26,671 bases of DNA from JBCCTX01 sp964468435 (lineage in GTDB: Bacteria; Bacteroidota; Bacteroidia; J057): assembly GCA_964468435.1 (NCBI GenBank), contig CAYXVE010000065.1, positions 1-26,671 on the forward strand, read 5' to 3'. The stretch's first letter is position 1, and the number at the start of each line of letters is the position of its first letter. A model generated the notes under the pieces. That model saw only the letters and a list, made by a program, of their open reading frames with translations, was not told the origin of the DNA and searched no databases. Positions 1 through 9,400 of this stretch are shown here, in pieces. A program made the position numbers and the translations under genes.

Positions 1-142
1 CTTAACAGAGACTTGTTACTTTCTAAATCATTCCTGTACCAATCTGTTATATCAGTCAAATTAGCGTCTAAATAATTGATCCCCTTTTGTTAAAGACAAA
101 AAAATCCCATATTGAATCAAAATAAACCTGATTCCTCATCTC

Positions 143-1096
143 ATGCAACGTCGTATATTTATACAACACAGTATCAAGGGATATGCTGCCCTGTCCATGC
201 TTCCTATAATCAACAATTTCAATTTTGAAAAGCCAATAGAACGTAAATTTACCCTTTGGCTTGATCCAGGAGCCTTAGGAGTTAAGGCCAATCAACAAGA
301 ACTCCTGGATTACGCCGTACAACACGGATTCGAAGCTATCTCAGCCATCCCTACAGAATTAGCCTCCTATTCAGATGATGAAATACAAGCCTTTACGGAT
401 GACATGAAGCAACAAAACATCGTCTGGGGATCTGCAGGGCTTACCATCCAGTTTCGCGAAGATGAGGCCACCTACCGCGAAGGGCTTTCAGCCCTTCCAG
501 ATATCGTACGCGCCCTTGAAAAGGCAGGCGTACAGCGCGTTAATACCTGGATCATGCCCAGGCATGATCAACTCACATACCGTGAGAACTATCACCAACA
601 TGCCCGTAGATTAAAATCTATTGCTGCGATCCTGGGAGACAAAGGCATTCGTCTCGGACTGGAATACGTAGGTCCTAAAACCCTATGGGCTGCCCAGAAG
701 TATCCCTTCGTGCATACAATGGCTGAAACCCAAGAACTCATTACAGCCATTGGAGAACCCAATGTAGGATTTGTCCTGGACAGCTTCCACTGGTTTACTG
801 CCCATGAAGAAGTATCCGATATCTTAACACTCACCAACCAGGATGTGGTGGCCTGTGATCTCAATGATGCCCGTTTAGGCTTTTCTAGAGACGAACAGAT
901 AGATGGAAAACGGGAGCTACCCGCTGCCACAGGAGTGATTGATCTCGAAGCATTTCTCAAAGCCTTGATAGCTATCGGATATGATGGCCCAGTGAGGGCA
1001 GAACCTTTCAATCAGCCTCTAAGAGATATGCCTGACAACGAAGCGATGGAAGCTACCATTGAAGCCATGAAGAAGGCAATCAATATGACTAATTGA
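143..1096 (+). CDS. Exported sugar phosphate isomerase/epimerase-like TIM-barrel protein
   Basis: The 317-residue protein resembles the xylose-isomerase-like TIM-barrel (AP endonuclease 2) superfamily, whose members isomerise or epimerise sugars and related polyols with a bound divalent metal. Candidate metal ligands fall where the fold expects them: E174 (GLEYVG), D213 and H216 (VLDSFHWF), D239/D242 (ACDLNDARLG) and E287 (VRAEPFN). The N-terminus has a twin arginine (QRRIFIQ) followed by a modest hydrophobic stretch to about residue 22. This resembles the Tat-type leaders common on Bacteroidota members of this family, so the enzyme probably acts in the periplasm. The ATG start fits because it includes this leader. 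It lies 308 bases upstream of the susC gene on the same strand, so a role in the same substrate pathway is plausible but inferred. The exact substrate cannot be read from the sequence. Confidence 0.85.
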   Translation: MQRRIFIQHSIKGYAALSMLPIINNFNFEKPIERKFTLWLDPGALGVKANQQELLDYAVQHGFEAISAIPTELASYSDDEIQAFTDDMKQQNIVWGSAGLTIQFREDEATYREGLSALPDIVRALEKAGVQRVNTWIMPRHDQLTYRENYHQHARRLKSIAAILGDKGIRLGLEYVGPKTLWAAQKYPFVHTMAETQELITAIGEPNVGFVLDSFHWFTAHEEVSDILTLTNQDVVACDLNDARLGFSRDEQIDGKRELPAATGVIDLEAFLKALIAIGYDGPVRAEPFNQPLRDMPDNEAMEATIEAMKKAINMTN

Positions 1097-1214
1097 TACG
1101 AAAACGTCGAGAAACGTCTACTGGTTTATTAATTTTCTCAGTTTATTTCTTGTATAAGAGATGTTAATTAATTAAACTAGTACAAGCGTATGAGATTGAA
1201 ATACTACTACTACT

Positions 1215-1358
1215 ATGAATGCTACTATCTATCATTCTCCACGAGATAAGTGTGTCTTATCCAATTCTATTCCCAAGTACTTTTCTTGTCCATTGGATCC
1301 AGTTGAGAGACAAGATCATTTCACTTCTAAATCCAGGCATATGTTTGATGTAATTTAG
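1215..1358 (+). CDS. Possible small ORF (47 aa) upstream of susC
   Basis: An ATG at 1215 opens a 47-codon frame ending in TAG at 1358, 46 bases before the susC start. I do not recognise the peptide. It begins MNATIYHSPRDK, has two cysteines, is rich in polar residues, and shows no signal peptide or membrane segment. The argument for translation is the start context: the ATG is directly preceded by a run of TACTACTACTAC. This resembles the AAACTACTA leader found within 14 bases upstream of the ATG in both susC and susD. Against it, an ORF of this length can occur by chance, and the best promoter-like site for susC lies inside it. If real it could be a leader peptide or a small accessory protein. 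Confidence 0.3.
   Translation: MNATIYHSPRDKCVLSNSIPKYFSCPLDPVERQDHFTSKSRHMFDVI
1340..1347 (+). promoter_or_regulatory. Candidate susC promoter, Bacteroidota -7 element
   Basis: TATGTTTG matches the Bacteroidota -7 consensus TAnnTTTG exactly and lies 57 bases before the susC ATG. No good TTTG -33 element sits about 19-21 bases upstream, which weakens the call. The site also lies inside the possible small ORF at 1215-1358. Confidence 0.4.
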
Positions 1359-1404
1359 CATATATCATTAGACTACCAATTGTTTAACTTAAACTACTAT
1401 TGTT

Positions 1405-4400
1405 ATGAGTAAAGCTTTACAATCAATAAGCAGACTATTTGCCTTGCTGGCTATCTTTTGTTGTGTAGGGACTACTTTTGCACAACGCTCAGTAACTGGT
1501 ACGGTAACAGATGCTGAAACAGGGGAACCTATCCCAGGGGTAGCAGTTCTTTTACGAGGTACCACAACCGGGGCTTATACTGATGGAGAGGGACGATACT
1601 CCGTAGTTGCTCCAAACGAAGATGCTGTACTGGTTTTTTCTTATTATGGATATGCAACCAGAGAGATTCCTGTAGAGGGGGAGAATGAAATCGATATTGC
1701 ACTCGAGTCCAGCGTAGGAACCCTGGAAGAAGTTGTCGTTACCGGATACGCTTCTCAGAAAAGGGGAGACGTAACCGGGTCGGTGAGTGTTGTGGATGTT
1801 GACGAAATGATTGCTCAGCCCACAAGTAATGTAGCCAATCAGCTACAAGGGAGAGCAGCAGGGGTAACGGTAATTCAGGATGGACGTCCAGGATCTCCTT
1901 CAAAAGTAAGAATCAGAGGATTTTCTTCCTTTCAGAACAATGATCCGCTATACATTGTGGATGGTGTGCCTACCCAGGACATCTCTACCCTAAATCCCAA
2001 TGACATCGAGAATATCACTGTATTGAAAGATGCGGGAGCAGCTTCAATCTATGGATCGAGAGCATCTAACGGGGTAATCGTGGTAACGACCAAGCGTGGT
2101 ACTGAAGGTGTGAGAGTGAACTTTAACATGTATTACGGAGTACAAGATCCGGGAGATGGACCTGAATATGTATTGAATACTCAGGAATTTGCTGACCTGC
2201 AGTGGCTGGTGTACAGAAATGACGGTACAAACGAAATCCATCCCATTTATGGACCTTCTCCTGCTGCAGGCGGATCCAATCCACAGCTTCCCTCATGGGC
2301 AGCAGATACCGATTGGTGGGATGTCTTAACCGAGACTGCTCCGATTCAAAACTATGACCTATCGCTATCTGGAGGTAACCGTAATGCCAAATTTTACGGA
2401 AGTATCAACTACTTCAGTCAAGATGGTATCTTCATACATTCCAATTCTGAGCGATTCAGTGGCCGTTTCAATGCGGAGTTCAACATCAAGGACCGGGTTA
2501 CAATAGGCGAAAACCTTACGGTTACTCACACTTCTAGAACATATGGTATTGGAAACAATGTAGAAGGGGCACCCATCAACGGAACTTTAAATTCGCAACC
2601 TATCATCCCTCATATTATTACTACTCCTATTGAAGGGATCAGCCACAATTTCGTACCGGGTGAATTTGGCGGAACGGGTATTGCTCCACGTCTGGGAAAT
2701 CTGAGTAACTTCTATGCCAATTTAACCCGCGATAAAGATGACTTTAGATATGACCTACGCATTTTAGGTAATGCTTTTGTCGATGTCAAAATTCTTAAGG
2801 GATTAAACTTCCGTACAACTTTTGGGGGAACTTATACGCATGGATATTTCAACAATTACACATTTGCTACCTATGAACGCGCGGAAAATGTTGCAACCCC
2901 CCAATTTACGGAAGGGGCAAACTACGGGGGAGATTGGGTATGGACCAATACCTTGACATTCAACCGCGATCTTGGCGCACACACGATATTGGCCGTTGGC
3001 GGATATGAATCAGTTAAATACGACTTAGGAAGAGGGGTCTCAGGTCAAAGAGCTGGATATTTTAGCGATGATGTTTCCTTCCGTACCCTAAGTAATGGGG
3101 CTACCATCGTAAATGCAAACTCAGGAGTATCTACTCCAACTACGTTAGTATCCTACTTTGGTAGAGTGGACTATGATTTCAATGATAGATATTTTGTCAG
3201 CGCAACTGTAAGAAGAGATGGTTCTTCCAGATTTGGTGAGGAGAACCGCTATGGCACCTTCCCTTCATTTACTGCAGCATGGCGTATTAGCCAAGAGCCT
3301 TTCCTGATGGACAATAGCATTATATCTAACTTCAAACTCCGTGGCGGATATGGTACGATGGGTAACCAGTTGGCCGTATCGCCCCAAAACGCATTCTTTC
3401 TCTTTGGAGGTTCTCCCAATACCTCTAATTATGACCTGGATGGTACGGGGACTTCTTCTTTGCAGGGATTCCGTCCTACTCGTATCGGAAACCCCGACGC
3501 TAAATGGGAGACTAATGTAACGACAAACGTAGGTTTTGATGCCTCTTTCTTTGATAACAGAATAGAATTGATCTTTGACTGGTACAATAAAGAAACGCAG
3601 GACCTGTTGTTCAATCCTGAACTACCAGGTACCGCTGGTGCAGCTTCTGCACCCTTCATCAATATTGCGGAAATGAGAAATACTGGAGTCGACCTACAAT
3701 TTATCTACCGCGATCAGTATGGTTCTGACTGGCAATTTGAAGCTAACTTAACTTTCACTACCTATCAAAATGAAATCGTCAAGCTTGCTGAAGGAGTTGA
3801 ATTCTTTGACTTCGGAGGTTCTCGTATTGGCCCGTTTAACAGAAATCAGGTAGGTCAATCCATATCTTCTTTCTTTGGGTATGAAGTATTAGGACTATTC
3901 CAAAACGATGCAGAAGTAGCAAGTGCACCTACCCAAGATGGGGCTGAGCCAGGATTTTTCCAGTTTGCAGATCTGGCAGGTCCAGAAGATGAAGCTGGTA
4001 ATCTTACAGGTCCTGATGGCGTGATTGACCAGAATGACCGTACTTTTATTGGCAATCCCAACCCAGACTTCACGTATGGATTGAATCTTTCTGTAGCATA
4101 TAAAGATTTTGATCTAAGTGCATTTTTCTATGGATCACAAGGTGCAGATATCTTCAATTACACCCTATGGTGGATTGACTTTTGGCCTTCGTTTCAGAAC
4201 CAAAAGAGTAGAAATCTACTTTACAATAGTTGGACACCAGAAAATCCCGAGGCTCGTACACCCAAAGCCTCAAATATATCAAATTTCTCAACCAATACGC
4301 AATCCACGAGTTATTACGTAGAGGATGGTTCTTACTTAAGACTGAGAAACTTACAATTAGGCTATAATCTTCCTTCGGGTGTAGCTTCGAAAGTTGGATT

Positions 4401-4563
4401 ACGCTCAGCCAGAGTGTATTTGCAAGGTGCTAACCTCTTCACCATTACCGATTATTCTGGGCAAGATCCTGAACTAGGAGGTGATGACCGTGCATTTGGA
4501 GTCGATGAAGGTAATTTTCCAGTTGTCAAGCAGTATCTTTTTGGTGTAAATCTTGGATTCTAA
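1405..4563 (+). CDS. SusC/RagA-family TonB-dependent outer-membrane transporter
   Basis: This 1052-residue outer-membrane beta-barrel would import a substrate captured by its SusD partner, powered by TonB-ExbBD. The order of parts is typical: signal peptide to about residue 26 (cleavage after TTFA), a carboxypeptidase-D-like regulatory domain at about 28-105 (SVTGTVTDAETGEPIPGV), the conserved EEVVVTGY segment at 109-115, a plug domain at about 120-232 with VRIRGFSSF, PLYIVDGVP and SIYGSRASNGVIVVTTKRG, then the barrel. It ends in a hydrophobic/aromatic C-terminal strand (QYLFGVNLGF), as expected for BamA-dependent insertion. The length is normal for the family. The next gene, a SusD, starts 20 bases downstream. 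The substrate cannot be predicted, because no degradative enzyme is encoded nearby. The leader AAACTACTA at 1391-1399 sits 5 bases before the ATG in place of a Shine-Dalgarno sequence. Confidence 0.96.
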   Translation: MSKALQSISRLFALLAIFCCVGTTFAQRSVTGTVTDAETGEPIPGVAVLLRGTTTGAYTDGEGRYSVVAPNEDAVLVFSYYGYATREIPVEGENEIDIALESSVGTLEEVVVTGYASQKRGDVTGSVSVVDVDEMIAQPTSNVANQLQGRAAGVTVIQDGRPGSPSKVRIRGFSSFQNNDPLYIVDGVPTQDISTLNPNDIENITVLKDAGAASIYGSRASNGVIVVTTKRGTEGVRVNFNMYYGVQDPGDGPEYVLNTQEFADLQWLVYRNDGTNEIHPIYGPSPAAGGSNPQLPSWAADTDWWDVLTETAPIQNYDLSLSGGNRNAKFYGSINYFSQDGIFIHSNSERFSGRFNAEFNIKDRVTIGENLTVTHTSRTYGIGNNVEGAPINGTLNSQPIIPHIITTPIEGISHNFVPGEFGGTGIAPRLGNLSNFYANLTRDKDDFRYDLRILGNAFVDVKILKGLNFRTTFGGTYTHGYFNNYTFATYERAENVATPQFTEGANYGGDWVWTNTLTFNRDLGAHTILAVGGYESVKYDLGRGVSGQRAGYFSDDVSFRTLSNGATIVNANSGVSTPTTLVSYFGRVDYDFNDRYFVSATVRRDGSSRFGEENRYGTFPSFTAAWRISQEPFLMDNSIISNFKLRGGYGTMGNQLAVSPQNAFFLFGGSPNTSNYDLDGTGTSSLQGFRPTRIGNPDAKWETNVTTNVGFDASFFDNRIELIFDWYNKETQDLLFNPELPGTAGAASAPFINIAEMRNTGVDLQFIYRDQYGSDWQFEANLTFTTYQNEIVKLAEGVEFFDFGGSRIGPFNRNQVGQSISSFFGYEVLGLFQNDAEVASAPTQDGAEPGFFQFADLAGPEDEAGNLTGPDGVIDQNDRTFIGNPNPDFTYGLNLSVAYKDFDLSAFFYGSQGADIFNYTLWWIDFWPSFQNQKSRNLLYNSWTPENPEARTPKASNISNFSTNTQSTSYYVEDGSYLRLRNLQLGYNLPSGVASKVGLRSARVYLQGANLFTITDYSGQDPELGGDDRAFGVDEGNFPVVKQYLFGVNLGF

Positions 4564-4583
4564 TAAATAAACTACTACAAATT

Positions 4584-6320
4584 ATGAAAAGAAGATTAAC
4601 TATTATCTCAGTTTTTTCCCTCGGAGTCTTTTTTACACTGTTCACATTCACAGGTTGCCAGGAAGATTTCCTTGAGGTCGAACCTAATGGAGCGCTTGCT
4701 GAGCCCGTACTTGCCACAGCAGATGGAGTAGATGCGCTGCTAATAGGCACTTATGCAATGGTGGATGGCGTTTCAGCAAATGGTTTTGGATGGGCTGCTG
4801 CTGCTTCCAACTGGGTATATGGTAGTATTCGCAGTATGGAAGCCAATAAAGGAACCGATTCGGGAGACCAACCTGATATTAATCCCATTCAGACGTATTC
4901 TGAAAATGCTGCAAATCCATACCTCAACACGAAGTGGAGATCTTTGTATGAAGGAATCTCTCGTGCAAATAGTACGATCGAAGTTATTAATCGTGCATTA
5001 GAAGATGGAAATATCACCGCTGATCAGGCGAGCAACTTCACCTTACAAGCGAGGGCTTTAAGAGGCCATTTTCATGCAGAAGCATGGAAAATATTCAATG
5101 ACATCCCCTACATCGATGAAAATACCGACCCAACAGAAGCTACCAATACGGGTGATGTAAGAGCACAAATCATCGCTGACCTGGAAGCTGGAACGCAACT
5201 TCCTAACGATATGGGGCAAATTGGGAGATTCAATGGCACCGTTTGTAAAGTTTTGCTTGCAAAAGCCCAGATGCAAATGTATCAGGATTACGATGCTGCT
5301 AAGGCGCTCCTCCAAGACGTAGTAGCCAATGGTACCAAGCCCGATGGGTCTGCAATAGGCCTCATGGATAGATTTGGAGAAATTTTTGATGTAGAAAATA
5401 GAAATGAGTTAGAAGCTGTGTACACTGTACAGTATTCTGTGAATGATGGCTCTGGCGGGTGGAATGCCGGTTATGGAGAAGTATTAAATTTCCCCTACAA
5501 AAGTGGAGAGTCTCCAGGTGGATGCTGTGGATTTTTCCAGCCTACACAGGAATTTGTCAACTCCTTCCGTACTCGAGATGGGCTTCCCTTACTAGATAAT
5601 TCTTACAACGAAGATCCTGTTTTAAATGATGATGGTCTACCTGTTGGTGATCCTTCTTATGTGGAAGATCCAGGACCTCTGGATCCACGTCTTGACTGGA
5701 CAGTAGGTCGTAGAGGTATCCCATACCTGGACTGGGGTGAGCACACAGGTCAGGATTGGACTCGCGACCAATCTTATGCAGGTCCTTTCAGTCCCAAGAA
5801 ACAGGTATATAGGAAGAGTCAGGAAGGTCAGTTTACAGAAGTAGGTAACTGGACTTCTGGATGGACAGCGAATGGATATCGAATGATCCGTTATGCTGAT
5901 GTGTTGCTATTACTAGCCGAATGTCAGATAGAAACAGGAGACTTAGGCGGTGCATTGGAAAATATCAATGCGATTCGTAGTCGTGCAGCAAATCCTGATG
6001 GATTTGTCATGGAAGAAGATGGGGTGACTCCTGCTGCTAACTACCAGATCAGCTTATATGAATCTTTCCCAGATGCTGATTTTGCTCGTAGAGCACTTCG
6101 CATGGAAAGAAAGCTTGAGCTGGGGATGGAAGGACACAGATTCTTTGATCTGAAAAGATGGGGAATCGCTCAACAAGAAATCAATAGAATTCTGGAATAC
6201 GAAAAGCCTCTTCGCCAGTCTCTCTATGGAGATGCAGTATTTGGACCTGAAGATATTCATTTCCCAATTCCTCAACGTCAAATTGATTTAAGTGGAGGAA
6301 ATCTGGTACAGAATCGCTAA
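4584..6320 (+). CDS. SusD/RagB-family nutrient-binding outer-membrane lipoprotein
   Basis: This 578-residue lipoprotein is the partner lid of the upstream SusC and would bind substrate at the cell surface. A short basic N-terminus and hydrophobic stretch lead to a lipobox ending at Cys25 (TFTGC). It is followed by QEDFLE, an acidic segment compatible with the Bacteroidota surface-export signal for lipoproteins. SusD features include an N-terminal NGALAEP segment, the helical TPR-like core (RALRGHFHAEAWKIFNDIPY), and the C-terminal half with YRMIRYADVLLLLAECQIETG, INAIRSRA, RMERKLELGMEGHRFFDLKRWG and HFPIPQRQIDLSGG near the end. The length is typical. It is cotranscribed with susC (20-base gap) and its leader contains the same AAACTACTA 9-mer (4569-4577). 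A strong terminator follows at 6338. Confidence 0.96.
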   Translation: MKRRLTIISVFSLGVFFTLFTFTGCQEDFLEVEPNGALAEPVLATADGVDALLIGTYAMVDGVSANGFGWAAAASNWVYGSIRSMEANKGTDSGDQPDINPIQTYSENAANPYLNTKWRSLYEGISRANSTIEVINRALEDGNITADQASNFTLQARALRGHFHAEAWKIFNDIPYIDENTDPTEATNTGDVRAQIIADLEAGTQLPNDMGQIGRFNGTVCKVLLAKAQMQMYQDYDAAKALLQDVVANGTKPDGSAIGLMDRFGEIFDVENRNELEAVYTVQYSVNDGSGGWNAGYGEVLNFPYKSGESPGGCCGFFQPTQEFVNSFRTRDGLPLLDNSYNEDPVLNDDGLPVGDPSYVEDPGPLDPRLDWTVGRRGIPYLDWGEHTGQDWTRDQSYAGPFSPKKQVYRKSQEGQFTEVGNWTSGWTANGYRMIRYADVLLLLAECQIETGDLGGALENINAIRSRAANPDGFVMEEDGVTPAANYQISLYESFPDADFARRALRMERKLELGMEGHRFFDLKRWGIAQQEINRILEYEKPLRQSLYGDAVFGPEDIHFPIPQRQIDLSGGNLVQNR

Positions 6321-6337
6321 CCCATAATGATGTCATG

Positions 6338-6373
6338 AAAGGAGGCCTTTGCCCAAAAGGTCTCCTTTTTTAT
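6338..6373 (+). terminator. Rho-independent terminator after susD
   Basis: A 13-base-pair stem (arms 6338-6350 and 6356-6368, with a single G-U wobble) closes a 5-base loop and runs into a T-rich tract (TTTTTTATTTTT). It lies 17 bases after the susD stop. It would separate the susCD unit from the downstream FG-GAP lipoprotein genes or allow only partial readthrough. Confidence 0.88.
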
Positions 6374-6464
6374 TTTTACAATCTATATTAGTGCGTTTAC
6401 TGAAATCTCGAAGGGTAGGACCTTGAGGCTATCCCTTTAAGACAAACATTCAATATTGAAGATT

Positions 6465-9400
6465 ATGAAGTATATTTCCATGCTTCTTATTATCGGTATA
6501 TTGTGGTCATGTGATCGAAAACATGAAATTTTTGAATTATTGCCCTCTGAAAAAACAGGTATCACCTTCGTGAATGAGATTACTGAAAGCGATAGTTTTA
6601 ATATTCTCACCAATGAGTATATGTACAATGGAGGTGGAGTGGGAATTGGGGATCTCAACAATGATGGCCTTCAGGATATCGTATTTACAGGTAATCTGGT
6701 AAGCACAGAAATCTATCTCAATCAAGGTAACTTTACATTTAAAAATATTACATCTTCTTTGGATGGGCTGAGTGCCAGAAAATGGCATAGTGGCATTGCT
6801 ATAGCCGATATAAACGGAGATGGTTGGACAGATATATATCTTACTTCCACTACGAGTCCCGATCCTTATCAAAGACAAAACGAGTGCTGGATCAATCAGG
6901 GAACAGACGCAGGAGGAATTCCCAGGTTTAAAGAGGAAGCCTCAAAAATGGGAATCAATGATACAGGATTTTCGGTACATGCTGGTTTTTTTGATTATGA
7001 CCTGGACGGGGATTTGGATTTGTATATTATCAACAACATTGTAAAAAGACAGGTTCCAACTAACTATCGTCCCAAAATCGTCGATGGTACGGCAATCAAT
7101 AATGATCGTCTCTATCAGAATGTTGGAGACGGAATATATAAAAATGTTTCGGTAGAAGCAGGTATAACTATCGAAGGGTATGGTCTGGGATTGGCATTTG
7201 GAGATATCAACCTAGATGGCTATCCTGATATTTACGTCTCTAATGACTATGTCTCTAATGATATCTTGTACATCAATCAGCAAGATGGCACATTCCAAAA
7301 TGAAGCAGATCAGCTCCTTTCTTATCAGTCGAAATTTTCCATGGGAAATGATATTTCAGACGTGAATCAAGACGGGTACCCCGATATTTTTACCCTTGAT
7401 ATGATGCCAGAACAATATTCCCGAAAGAAGCAGACCATAAATGGAAACTCCTATCAATTTTATATTAACGATGATCGATACCATTATCAGCATCAGTATG
7501 TGAGAAATATGTTGCACCTCCACAATGGATTACATAAAGGGAAACCCATTACTTATAGCGAAATAGGCCAATTATCTGGACTATATCAGACTGAATGGAG
7601 TTGGTCAGCCCTGTTCGCAGACTATGACAATGATGGAGATAAAGACGTGATGATTACCAATGGATTTCCCAAAGACTTGACAGATAAAGATTTTACCAAC
7701 TATAAAGCACAATTTTATGGATATGTTGCTACTGCGCAGCAAGTCATCAGCAAGATTCCTGTTGTAAAGGTGTCAAACTATGCTTTTGAGAATCAGGGAA
7801 ATCTGACTTTTGAAAATGCAACGCAAAAATGGGGGATTGAGATTCCCTCCTTCTCAAATGGGGCTGCCTTTTCTGATCTGGATCATGATGGTGATTTGGA
7901 CTATATAGTCAATAATATCAATGATCCCGCATTCATTTACCAAAATCATAATCAACAAAATACTTCCCCCTCAAATTACCTCAGACTCTCACTTACGGGA
8001 AATGCCCCCAATACTCCCGCTATTGGGGCTAAAGTAGAAATATGGAAAGGGAATCACTACCAATATTATGAACACTTCCTCACAAGAGGATATATCTCAT
8101 CAGTTGAACCCGTAATACATTTCGGATTAGGTGAAATTCAATTCCTTGATTCTTTAAGAGTAATATGGCCTTCTGGAAAGAGAAAGACAGTGATCAAGAA
8201 TATTCCAGTAAACCAAACACTCAACCTAAAGGAAAGTAAGTCCCATACAAACGCTCACTCAATAAGAACTGGGACTCCCCAATCCTATCTGTTCGAAGAG
8301 ATTACTGGACACATCGATTATACTCACCAACAAGAAGATTATATAGACTTTTTTCAAAATCAACCTATCCTTCAGCACAAACTTTCTCAGATAGGCCCCT
8401 TCATGGACCCAGGAGATATAGATGGAAATGGAGCGGCCGATCTTATCATTGGGGCCCATAATACGCAGCCGATTCAAGTCTATTTACAGAATGAAGGGAG
8501 TTTCACTCGAACCGAATTTTCAGGCTTAACAGATTCATTGGTTACTACACATTCGGATATTAAGCTTGTGGATGTAGATAACGATGGAGATCTGGACGTA
8601 ATTGCACTAGCAGGAGGATATGAAAAGAAGAATAATACGGAATACATTCATAAGTTATACCGCAATCAGGGAGATCGTTTTAAAGAAGAAATGCTTCCCA
8701 TACCCGCATTCCCCGCTTCAGTTCTTGCTCTCTGCGACTTTGATAAGGATGGTGACTTAGATCTATTTGTAGGTGCCCGAGTTCAAAGAGGTAATTACCC
8801 TGACGCTCCCCTTTCCTATGTATTGATTAATGAACAAGGGAACTTTTCAGAAGCTTCTACCCTATCCTACGACCTGGGAATGGTAACAGACGCGGCATGG
8901 TCAGATGTAAATGGGGACGATTGGGAAGATCTTATCCTAACCAGAGAGTGGAATTCCTTGATTATACTTCAAAATGAAACTGGGAAATCTCTTAGCCCAT
9001 TTTTACCAGAAGAGATTGGAAACGTGCATGGGATGTGGATGGAAATAGAAGCCGCAGATCTGGACCAGGATGGGGATGATGATTATATCGTGGGGAATCT
9101 CGGCATTAATCATCGTTTTAACATCTCTCAAAAGTATCCCCTAAATCTCTATGCGGTAGACATTGATCAGAACGGAACCATAGACCCTATTTGTTCTGGA
9201 TATTGGAGAAATGATAAGGGAGAAATGACAGAATATCCCGTTAACTACCTGGACGAACTAGCCTCTCAATCACCCTTCTTCCGGAAGTTATTTACCAGTT
9301 ATACAGAATTCAGTAAAATGGATATGCCCTCAATCCTTGCAGAAAGTAATCTGGACATAGCCCCTCCTCAATATATCAATGAAACTCGTAGCTATATTTT

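Larger units (their letters stand above)
1097..1404 (+). other. Intergenic leader region between isomerase-like gene and susC
   Basis: This 308-base gap is AT-rich. It holds a short ACT/TAC triplet repeat at about 1202-1214, a possible 47-codon ORF (1215-1358), an exact match to the Bacteroidota -7 promoter consensus at 1340-1347, and the susC leader. No convincing terminator was found after the upstream gene and no operator was recognised. Confidence 0.5.

Noticed and set aside
1202..1214. ACT triplet run as a phase-variable microsatellite
   Set aside because: Only about four units; too short to suggest slippage-based phase variation, though it may serve as a translation leader.
6413..6435. 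Imperfect hairpin upstream of the ASPIC/UnbV lipoprotein gene (GGGTAG / CTATCCC)
   Set aside because: It has a bulge and only short stems, and no riboswitch or operator pattern was recognised; too weak to call.
6456..6467. TTG start for the ASPIC/UnbV lipoprotein gene
   Set aside because: The ATG at 6465 gives a standard lipoprotein leader, so it was preferred.
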